Shown here piece by piece: positions 10,739 through 19,015 of a stretch of DNA of 19,015 nucleotides. The DNA comes from Amanita rubescens. Lineage: Eukaryota > Basidiomycota > Agaricomycetes > Agaricales > Amanitaceae. The stretch is taken from contig WION01000778.1 of assembly GCA_015039365.1 (NCBI GenBank), forward strand, positions 1 through 19,015. Reading direction: 5' to 3'. The number at the start of each line of letters is the position of its first letter. The stretch's first letter is position 1. The notes beneath the pieces were generated by a model that had not been told where the DNA came from, did not search any database, and worked only from the letters and a program-made list of their open reading frames with translations. Position numbers and translations under genes: made by a program.

Positions 10739-11363
10739 CTAGGACCGCCCGCTGCCACCCTGAACAACACGGCCAACAATGTTATATCGTTTCCTTAGGA
10801 AACGAAATTCAAAATCTAAGCGCAGTAGGGAATGACGTTGGTACTTACCTGAAAAAATCATACCATTCATCCAACGTTTTCTTGTCCTTGTCATCCAAGT
10901 CTGTGTAATCTGCGACGGCATCTTCAGTCCTCAGGCTAGACATACCCAGCCCCTTCGAACCATCCTTTCCCGCAAATATATTATACGACTTCCCAGGTCC
11001 ATACACATCCGCCTTACGAGACACGTCAAAGATTGTACCTGTCAACAAGGACTCCTCCTTTAGCTATACTGCAAGATAATGGAGCCAGGGATAATACGAA
11101 CTCTTTATAGCGACATAAATTGGCTTTCCAGGAATTGAACCGTCATACTCTCTAAGCACCTCTGGTGTAAAGGGGTCGTCTTTGGGATCTTCAAGGTCCA
11201 TCCTGGGCGGTTGCATGACACTCTTCAATTCTCTGTCTGAGTCTTCTGCGGGTACCCGTGTCGTAGATGAGGTTGCGCCTACGCCTCTTATTAGTCTGAA
11301 GGAAATGTAGGCCGGTACTGCGAATAGTGTTGCGTAGAGGACGATCGACGGAGTATTGCCCAT
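10739..11363 (-). CDS. DAP1: Membrane-anchored cytochrome-b5-like haem protein (MAPR / Dap1)
   Basis: The exons, in transcript order, are 11363-11102, 11038-10849 and 10793-10739, giving 168 aa. Residues about 5-24 (IVLYATLFAVPAYISFRL) form an N-terminal membrane anchor. The cytochrome-b5/steroid-binding domain follows: FTPEVLREYDG, PIYVAIK, TIFDVS, then VYGPGKSYNIFAGKDGSKGL. Tyr106 in SYNIFAG is the position of the axial haem tyrosine in PGRMC1. It ends LDEWYDFFRKRYNIVGRV. Dap1 proteins bind haem and support Erg11 and other microsomal P450s in ergosterol synthesis. Intron 1 has a weak donor (gttcgt) and places Ser88 where I would expect Gly; intron 2 uses an AAG acceptor because the earlier TAG leads to a stop. 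The tRNA gene lies about 100 bases downstream on the same strand. Confidence 0.93.
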
Positions 11364-11421
11364 CTCGGTTCGGCAGTTCCCGGTTCCGGACCGAGAATGG
11401 AGAGTACGATATTAGAGGCAT
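11191..11421 (-). other. Possible overlapping upstream open frame of Dap1
   Basis: An ATG at 11421, 58 bases before the main start and in another frame, opens a 76-codon frame that runs into exon 1. The peptide has no recognisable domain and is Arg-rich. If the transcript begins upstream of it, it would lower Dap1 translation; if it begins downstream, this frame is irrelevant. Confidence 0.25.
11363..11396 (-). promoter_or_regulatory. Inverted repeat covering the Dap1 start codon
   Basis: Two 11-base arms (11363-11373 and 11386-11396) are inverted copies with one mismatch, separated by 12 bases. In the transcript this is a GC-rich 11-bp hairpin with one C-A mismatch, and its 3' arm ends in the A of the AUG. 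It could slow initiation. The repeated CGG triplets could instead be a binding site for a Zn2Cys6 regulator. The repeat is seen directly; either role is inference. Confidence 0.5.
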
Positions 11422-13549
11422 ATAGTGCGCTTTCTCAAATACCTATGTAAGTGTTTACATTACAATCTAAGCTCATTTTAAGTTTTGATGCTGAGACCCA
11501 GGACTTGATGTATTATAATTGGACGACGCCATGTTTGTGTCAGTGCAAGAGCGCATCTTGTATTCCACGCAATCGGACCTAATAGGACCGCCAGTGTCAC
11601 GGCGGTCAATCGCAAAAGTTCAATGGATCGATTACTTTCTCTCCGTGCGTTGGTATGTAAGATTCAGAATAGGTGACCGATTGAAATCCCCTAACCCGGT
11701 TACGCATCCACCGGTATACCGTCTCTTGCGGAATGACATCCTTCACGGCATTCACTGCAACAGTAGTACTGTTGTAGGCGAAGAGTTCAAACCTTCGGCA
11801 TCTTGTCACTATTAGAAGGTCAATCTACTGAGGGAAGTTGGACTGCATTATACCCCTCGTTAACGATTGCGTCGAGGGATAGTGGCTCTTGGGAGAAAGA
11901 TTTTATTAATAATTGCTTCGAACGCTGGAATGAAAGTAAAAAATACAGTGGGTCCTAGTCACGACAGTTTGACTGTCAGAATTAGTACGTATTGACCAGC
12001 GGAGGTATTATCGGCTTCCTATGAATTTCAGTTAATCACAAATGTTTAGTAAGTATAGTAACTGGTGGCGATTTAGCATCCCAGTTATCCTCTTTTTTCC
12101 TTGTCTTGACCTGACATGTCACTGACGCAAGTTTTAAAAATGAGATCGGAATAGTAAGATGAACCATTAAATTAGACGTGTCGGAAGGGTAAAAATCGTG
12201 TGCAACCTTTACGGGGTAGTATACATCTGACCAGCGGTTTGTCCTCCTTTAAAGTTTCTTATTTCGACGATCATGCATCATGATCTGTTGTCCATCAGAT
12301 TACTATCAAAACAAAAAAGAGGCAACTGACCCTTGGAAATCTATGCATCATCCGTATCTCCATCCTATAACGGAACGTTAACGCTATGATTCATTAAGCT
12401 GCTAAGCCTTTCGGATATGGTGATACAAAGGGTCTGCGAATGTCAAGGTCCCATCGTCTCCAAAAACCACACGTACATCATTTCCGTAGCTTCAGCACTT
12501 CAGTGCTCACCGGCTTTGCTGGGTCATGATCGATCGTGATGCATGCGGGCTACAGATTATGGTCTATACCACCGCTACCAGCATTCCTTGTGAAACGTGC
12601 CCAATTCAATCTCATAATAAACTAGTGTAATGTGGGAACCGCCGGGTGCAGATGGGCATAGGACGGGCACATGGCGTCTCTGTTTACAACATTATTGCCT
12701 CTCATTTGCTAAAATTACGTGCTCCATGACTTCCGACGAAACCTTGCGATTACAATTTTATGCTTGGAAGGCGGCTCTTACTGCCAGTGCGCCGCTTGCC
12801 CCGCAATTACATCCTCTGTTTCCGGAGGGATCTTGCAAATTCAGCTGAAGTTCCCTTCATAGCTCAACGCGGTGGTGCCTTGGTACAATTAACCCGTTGT
12901 CAGTGCGGATGTAAGCTTGTCAGTGTTGTGTTTGATGCATACATAGAGCACCTCATCAACTCGTGGGATCAAGCCTTCAGGCCCAGCCGCAATCCATCCG
13001 CAATCTTCTTCTACTACCAATGTCGTCGGAAATTGATCAAAATACCAACTTGGTGCCATTACCGCAGTTGTGTAATTGCTCCACATGTGTCGTGACTCGT
13101 GTTCAACTTGTCCAAGGCGCCAGGATGCTTTGTGCTATCCCCGCTCAGCTGAACTATGCCGTCTGCAGCCGAAACGCGATTCTGGAGCCCCAGATTTATT
13201 GGGGTCCTCGCCCTTTGCAACTAACGGTTATCGTGAGATACTGGACTGAATGACGAACATTGATGTTCCTCGAGTTGCTTTCGGCACCCGTTATGGCATC
13301 ATCACTATCCCATTTGGGTCTGCGTTGCCGTAGCTCTTCTGCTTCTCTTCTGACCCCGTGAACTTGACAGTCTCCTGGGTGCCATGCAGGACGAAGATAT
13401 AATCTCTACCAGATCACAGGGTTTCATTTCCAATTATCCGCCTTTTCACGTCATTCCCGGAAGGCACGCGCACAGTCGTTCCTTCATTGCTCCAGTCCGG
13501 AAGGTGTTCTCCAACAAGCGCTTTCGTGGTCCTATCCGACTGTCCACCG
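11422..13549. other. Intergenic, nothing recognised
   Basis: This 2.1 kb lies between the divergent Dap1 and MFS genes. Open frames reach 111 codons (12760-13095) but match no family, and I could not extend them by splicing. There is no tRNA, tandem repeat or transposon end. The last 300 bases contain CT-rich patches (gctcttctgcttctcttct near 13334) that probably belong to the MFS promoter. Confidence 0.45.
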
Positions 13550-15686
13550 ATGACCCATATGGAAAATGGTCAACGTCCTGAGTCTAGAGGGACTGCATGT
13601 CAAGATCCAGAGAGCAAACATGCGTCTGTAAAAAGTGCGGAGCTATTCGACGTGGACAAGCCCGAGGGTGGTCCTGCTGGAAATGGCAGTACGCCGCCGC
13701 CGCATTTTGATGCGCCCATTGACGGGGGAATCCATGGCTGGATGACTGTTGTTGGCTCGTAAGTGTCAGTAATTGCGAACTCAGAGTCACCTAACTTGCC
13801 ATTAGTTGGCTGATAATGTTCAGTACTCAGGGGTATGTGGTACCTTTCAAGGTTCTTCAAATTTTCGTACTCATTCATCTTAGTTATGTCTATTCGTTTG
13901 GAGTGTTTCAAGGTGAATAGCATATGTGGTTCAGTTCTCCAAAGACAAAGCTGACACGCCTGTAGACTATTATACCAGAGTGTTCCTCAAGGACAACTCA
14001 CCGAGCAGGATCTCGTGAGTTCTGGAGTTAGTTATCGTTAAGATGGTCCCTAAGCCTTTGTCTTTCAGATGGATGGGCAGTGCTCAGTTAGCAATACCAT
14101 TTGCAGTAGGGATTATAGTCGGAAAGCTTTTCGACGCTGGCCACATCCGCTCTGTGATGGTCTTCGGATCTGTTTTATTCACGCTATGGTATGCCAGCGC
14201 TCGTCAACTAATCTGATCAGACAAAGAGACATTTCTTACAGCTTGTTCATGTTGTCGCTCGCACACGAAGGTCAATATTATCAGGTACTACGCATGGAAT
14301 TCACAAGATAATCGATTGACAGACATCGTTAGGTCTTCCTCAGCCATGGCCTTGGAATGGGGCTAGGCACAGGATGTCTATTCACACCTGTAAATGCCAT
14401 AATCAGTCTCCATTTTAAAAAAAGGCGTGGTTTGGCCTACGGTGTTGTTCTTACTGGCGTTTCACTCGGCTCAATGACATTCCCGATAAGTAAATTAAAC
14501 CGTTCAGGGTTGACTAGTCACATGCTGACCACTTTTTCTAGTTCTCAAGTAAATGGCCATCGGTTTATATCGTTTCATACCTGATTGCTATAAACAGCCA
14601 CGTCATTCCACGCATGGGTTTCGGCCCAGGCGTCCGAGTAACAGCGTACATGGTCCTGGGATGTCTGACAACCGGAAATTTACTCATTCGAATCCCCGTT
14701 CGCACGAACCGTTCAAAGGAACGGTCTCCCGATATTATGCAGTTTTTCAAAGATCCAGCCTACGTCGCCTTCGTTTCAGGGCTTGTGACATTTCTTCCAT
14801 GGTCTTCGCCGTAAGAACTAACATGAAGTTAGGTCGGTCATAGCCCTCCTTGGGACGTATTTCCCGGGTAGGTCGAGCCGCGCTCCCAGAACGTCTAAGC
14901 CTAATAAGACGGGTAGTAATCTACCTACAACTTTACTCTGTCCAGCACAATGTAGACAAAAAACTAGCATTTTATTCTGTAAGTAACAGTGGCTGTTCTG
15001 GCTTAAAGCATGGCTAATATGTGTCTCGTTAGGTCGCGATCCTTAATGGCACCTCGACCTTAGGTCGAATTGTGGGTAATTTACTAGCCGACACCTATGG
15101 CATATGGAATGTCCAGATACCTTCCTTATTGGCCACTGGTGCTCTTATCTGGGCCGTTCTGGGCGTGTACGTGGAATAATCAGTCACAACTCGTAAACCG
15201 TCTCAATTAAGCTATAGGAATGGCGCTGCATCATTAGTTGTCGTCTGCGTGCTATATGGCATAGCCTCCGGAGCATGTGAGTGGATGTTCTCATGGGTCG
15301 CAGATACCATTGACGAGCATCGAATAGGGTTCTCCCTTACCATAGCAGGTCTGGCGTCCCTGGCTGCCAGTCCAGCAGAAATCGGGTAAGCCCAATGCCA
15401 CCGAACACTCCATTCCCTTTCTCACCCTATTTATAATATCTAGGGCACGAACGGGGCTGGCCCTGGCCATCGTCAGCCCAGCACTTCTCGGTTCAGCGCC
15501 ATTACAGGGGGCACTACTTACAACCCACTACAAGTGGATAAGACCTATCGCCTTCTCTGGAGTGAGCTTCCGTCTATTATTAACCATGGCAACTGTTAAT
15601 GTCCTTAGACGATAACCATCTTCTCGTCTATCTTTTACGTCTACACCCGGACATATATCATGAAAAGACGAAGCCAAAGGATTTGA
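13550..15686 (+). CDS. MFS transporter, monocarboxylate-porter (MCT/Mch-like) type, 16 exons
   Basis: The exons are 13550-13758, 13806-13832, 13884-13912, 13966-14014, 14069-14188, 14242-14284, 14333-14489, 14542-14548, 14598-14780, 14833-14867, 14917-14978, 15033-15166, 15218-15276, 15328-15385, 15444-15561 and 15609-15686. They encode 455 aa, or 452 from the second Met at 13559; the choice is open. A charged, Pro/Gly-rich cytosolic N-terminus of about 65 residues precedes the first helix (GWMTVVGSWLIMFSTQGYVY). Family motifs are YVYSFGVFQDYY, SWMGSAQLA, GLGMGLGTGCLFTPVNAI, RRGLAYGVVLTGVSLGSMTF, LGTYFPVIYLQLYSVQH, a motif-A-like GRIVGNLLAD (318-327), then SPAEIGARTGLA. About 12 membrane helices are expected. 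Homologues move monocarboxylates, riboflavin or other metabolites; the substrate is unknown. Exon 8 has 7 nt and intron 9 a GC donor. Confidence 0.92.
14542..14548 (+). other. 7-nt micro-exon of the MFS gene
   Basis: The bases ttctcaa lie between a 52-nt intron (14490-14541, gtaaat...tctag) and a 49-nt intron (14549-14597, gtaaat...aacag). Including them completes codon 212 and gives MTFPI-ILN-HVIPRMGFG, the helix boundary expected in the family. Skipping them, or extending either neighbour, breaks the frame. Phases before and after fit exactly. Confidence 0.8.
14781..14832 (+). other. GC-AG intron in the MFS gene
   Basis: This 52-nt intron begins GCTTGT and ends GTTAG, with a strong ctaac branch site 13 bases before the acceptor. 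Removal yields AFVSG-SVIALLGTYFPV, the length expected for this helix. A GTAAGA at 14811 is in the same phase but would leave a 22-nt intron and add ten residues, including Pro-Trp, inside a membrane helix. The GC donor is therefore preferred, less firmly than the other two. Confidence 0.65.
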
Positions 15687-18441
15687 AATGCAGCCAAAAA
15701 TGAGCGCTCCCACTCGTCAGATGGAGCCACGACGAGATCAATGTTGCGCTTTGTAAATCCGATATAGCGAATCTGCGCTATGTTGAAGTCTTGACGGATA
15801 CTTGATAAGACGATAACCAATCAATTAATCACGTCGCACACGATTCTGATGTCATTCCACATGCTCTCGTAGGATTTCCGTCTTAGACATTGCACATACT
15901 GTAAAGTAATATTTATCATCTTCACGATGGTTGAATTTGAATGCACTCCACCGTATGCCGTCTGGTGCCGCTGTTCATAGGACAAGGTTTCCCTGCCTGT
16001 CCCAACTGGACGACGCCGAATGTATTCACATACGATAAATAATAGCCATGGCCGAGTGGTCCGCATAACCGTGGAACTGAAGTTTTTGCCTGTCCAGTAT
16101 TTTCTCGAGCTCGCAAACACTTGATTCCACGTCGACGGCGTCTTCGGTACGTACTGAGTCTCGGATTCCTGACGTAACTGATCAAGAAGTCCCGCATTGA
16201 TCGTTCGCCATCACTTCTCAGCGTTTCGACCAAGCTGTTTAAGGCAGATACTAGAAGCACAATATAATCGTCTTAGCCCCATTCATTCATTCCAAAGTTA
16301 TCACCAAGGTGTGCCTTGTAGAGTTCTATCTCAAAAGGCGATTTGACATTGGATATTAAACTCAATAATAATAATAGTACTACGTACGAGTGCCTTTAAT
16401 TTGCTTGCAAAATACTATAGGCATCTTTGCGACTGCCGCTTATACAACACAGCCGTGCCTGGTATTCTATATAATAAGCACATAACGCGGCCCTGGAATG
16501 TAGGAACTTTCATTCATGCAACAGTCCCAGAGCACACTATTATAATTGGTCTAACCAATCAGAAACTATCTGTTGGAAACAGAAATAGTATACCAATCAT
16601 AATGGGCTTGGAAAGGCATATGCTATGGCGAGGATCATACAGGGGATATGAAAAAGGGGTTACCTCGCCTGAGTGGAAGTGGACGTATCTGTCGAAGGTG
16701 TTGAACTCAGACAGAGTCTTGAAGGAGCTGAGGAACTATTGAGATTCGCTGATCGTACATTCTCTACTGTACCCACCCGCCGTGTGTGTGTTACCTGGAG
16801 GGAAGGATGTTCCACCGTTGAACAGTCTGGTCCTCTCCGATGAAACCCAAGGACACCAGTGGGAAATTCAACCTTTATACGATGAATCGTAGTGGTGATT
16901 TGATCATTGTGAGACCCGGTAAAAGAACGACCAAAGTGCTTGAGGATTTAGAGGGCGAAGCTCGCTGGAATCCAGGCCAGACATTGGAGTTTTAATCTCG
17001 CCTAGTTTGCCGCTCAGGACTCCATGGAAAAGGGCTTCTGCAGCCGTCTGAAAACATCGGTTGACAATATTTCTGAGATATAAAAAGATGCGGCATTCAA
17101 GGGCGTTAGGCATGGTTACGAACGAGTAGAGACCGAATGGTCCGAACTTTACCTATCAGCACGGCCTCGCCGGAAGTTGGGTGCTTCGAGACTTGTCTCA
17201 GTGGCCTGAGCCGCGCATCGTTGCTAAGGCTGCAATATGTAAGTACCATACGGCGTGTCCTCATCCATTAGCAGTCGTTATGAAAAGGGCTCCGATCACA
17301 TCGCTAGATTTTGAACTGATTCTTGCTCGACGAGGCACTGTGCGACCTCCCCTATGCGGTGGGTCTGGAGAAGTCATGCATGCCTGACCGGTAAGGCACT
17401 TGCCCACCAGGGTCTAATATTTCCCTAGCAGTGCTGTCACCAGTGCCAGTGCAACCCAAAAGGCATTCGTATCAGGGACGCAGCCGTAGAGTTTGATGTA
17501 GTATGTGACTTCGGACTTCGAGTCAGCTTGCGGTGTTGGCACATCACTCGAAGTCGAGACTCGACACGCTTGGACCGAACGGGGAACAGTCTCATTTTAT
17601 TACCGTACATCCATGTCCCAAAGAGAACCTGTTCGTCCGACGGACAGGCACTTCCATTCATCCAATCGAATGCACATATTTAGTAGTCACTGTTCATATC
17701 TCATGCGGAGCGGCTGAGCTTAGCCTGCGAATTCTTGGGATAGAGGAGTAGATGACCAAGCCCAGGTTCAAGGGAAATTATTAGTTAAAGTTCCTACCTG
17801 CAAACTCCCATTGCTGAGTAAAACGGGACCGCGACGCCGCGTTTCAAAATTTCACCTCCGTTATGTGATTTGGAGCACCCCACTGCCAGTGTGCGCCTTT
17901 CTCTTTCCAGACGAAAAGTGTGATTGTGACTTGTGAAGTACATTCGAATACGGGAAAATTATCCCGCGTCCCGTGCATAGGTGTACGCCCATTGCCAAGA
18001 ACCACGGTCCCTGCAACCTTTGTTAACAAGTTTCTCTCATGGCGGACAGATTATCACACATACTTTGTGCCAAGATATTCCAAATCTCGCAGCTGCCTAT
18101 GCAAATGCCAAAACCAAGTGACAGTAATGGAAGGAGCCGAACTTATATCCCACGCAAGGGTTCGAGCTCTTCCAACAATATGGCAATGCAATACCCATAA
18201 CTTCGAAGAATGCAAAGACATTCTAGACCAAACGATTCGCGGCTTTAATCCCGGGTTAAAGTGCCCATCATCTTGGATGATATTACATATTACACCAAGT
18301 TGGATTTTTCCTGCTCCACGAATGCGCAGACAAGCCAGAAAATGAAGTGCATTCTATACATCTCACAATGACCCTCGGTTTCACACCCACGTTAAGATGT
18401 TTCAGCTATATCTGTCAAATTGCGCGTCTACACTGGACCGA
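15687..18441. other. Intergenic between convergent genes, nothing firm
   Basis: This 2.75 kb separates the ends of the MFS and GST genes. A short aat repeat lies near 16362-16376. Open frames include 16401-16742 (+), which after one TGA continues in the same frame to about 16890, an overlapping frame to 16995, and 17920-18345 (+). None carries a convincing family signature or splices into a gene. No RNA gene or transposon end was seen. Confidence 0.4.
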
Positions 18442-18991
18442 TCAGGCTTTGATCTCCCCAACTTCAATGCCGCGCTTCGCCGCTTCTCTTTGCGTGCAAC
18501 GCTCAAACCAAGCCTACCGCGAAAGATCAGAACCAGGATAGACACCGCCCGAGGAGAATCTTACCCTCACGCTCGGCCACTCATTCAGGTTATCAATCTT
18601 GGCCAACGGGTGGAATCTCAACCTATGCGATTCAACCTCAGATTAGCTGCCGATTCTGCAAGGCTGCGCTTACCAAGGGAATGCTTTCATATCCGCGATA
18701 GAGTATTTGCCCTTGTCAGGGCCAGCAAGGTAGTCACGATCTTTGAGGCGCAGTTCCAGCACGCCATAGAGACGTTTGGTCTCGTTCAGATACCCTAGGC
18801 CCAAGTACATATTACTCCACAGGTCAGGATGAAATACGGATGCACAGTCACTCACGGTTCTTGGCGTAAGGTAAATCTTCCGGCGCATATCGGTGGAAGT
18901 GGTGAGCTGTTTTTAACGTCAACTATGTCCAATGATTGACGATAAACAGAAATTTCGTACATTGCCCTTGCATAGGGCCAATACCACCATG
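18442..18991 (-). CDS. Glutathione S-transferase, C-terminal part (5' end outside window)
   Basis: The visible exons, in transcript order, are 18991-18961, 18906-18856, 18794-18674, 18622-18565 and 18513-18442. They give 110 residues and a TGA stop. A further intron (acceptor at 18992) runs past the right edge, so the thioredoxin-like, glutathione-binding N-terminal domain is not seen. The fragment is the all-helical GST C-terminal domain of Ure2p/YfcG-like enzymes: [47 protein letters not shown], the N-capping segment [12 protein letters not shown], then [20 protein letters not shown]. Such enzymes conjugate or reduce electrophiles and peroxides with glutathione in the cytosol. The four complete introns are 54, 61, 51 and 51 nt with GT-AG ends. 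The family assignment is firm. Confidence 0.93.
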
Positions 18992-19015
18992 CTATGCATC
19001 GCTATCAGTGACACC

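Noticed and set aside
16362..16376. Short aat repeat as a microsatellite
   Set aside because: Only about four units, so not notable.
17920..18345. 141-codon plus-strand open frame
   Set aside because: No motif, no fitting splice extension, and no homologue that I recognise.
1..19015. CRISPR array, transposon, biosynthetic cluster or defence island
   Set aside because: I saw no repeat-spacer pattern, terminal inverted repeats, transposase motifs or core biosynthetic enzyme. The recognised genes are functionally unrelated.

Overview
The window looks like nuclear DNA of a filamentous fungus, most probably a basidiomycete. Every recognisable gene is broken by many short introns of 47-63 nt with fungal splice sites. 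The G-alpha protein, the extracellular-type FAD oxidase, the MCT-like transporter and the DUF6593-like protein are all typical of mushroom-forming fungi. Six protein genes and one tRNA gene can be reconstructed. I rebuilt them exon by exon from reading-frame continuity and family motifs.

Layout: 1-1487 nothing recognised, ending in a pyrimidine-rich leader. 1488-2192 (+) DUF6593-like protein, 4 exons. 2193-3704 nothing recognised. 3705-5529 (+) secreted BBE-type FAD oxidase, 8 exons. 5530-8564 open frames but no gene I can defend. 8565-9948 (-) heterotrimeric G-protein alpha subunit, 7 exons, 354 aa. 10561-10640 (-) tRNA-His(GTG) with a 9-nt intron. 10739-11363 (-) Dap1/MAPR cytochrome-b5-like haem protein, 3 exons. 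11364-13549 mostly empty. 13550-15686 (+) MFS monocarboxylate-type transporter, 16 exons including a 7-nt micro-exon. 15687-18441 nothing firm. 18442-18991 (-) C-terminal part of a glutathione S-transferase that runs off the right edge.

The genes do not form an obvious pathway or cluster. They act in signalling (G-alpha), sterol/P450 support (Dap1), small-molecule transport (MFS), secreted oxidation (FAD oxidase) and detoxification (GST). I see no transposon, CRISPR array or defence-type system.

The most unusual signal is in the gene structures. Three of 37 complete introns, in three different genes, can only be spliced in frame with a GC donor. One of them interrupts the P-loop codons of the G-alpha gene. 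The transporter carries a 7-nt micro-exon, and the Dap1 start codon lies inside a predicted hairpin. All exon boundaries are inferred from sequence alone; cDNA would settle them.
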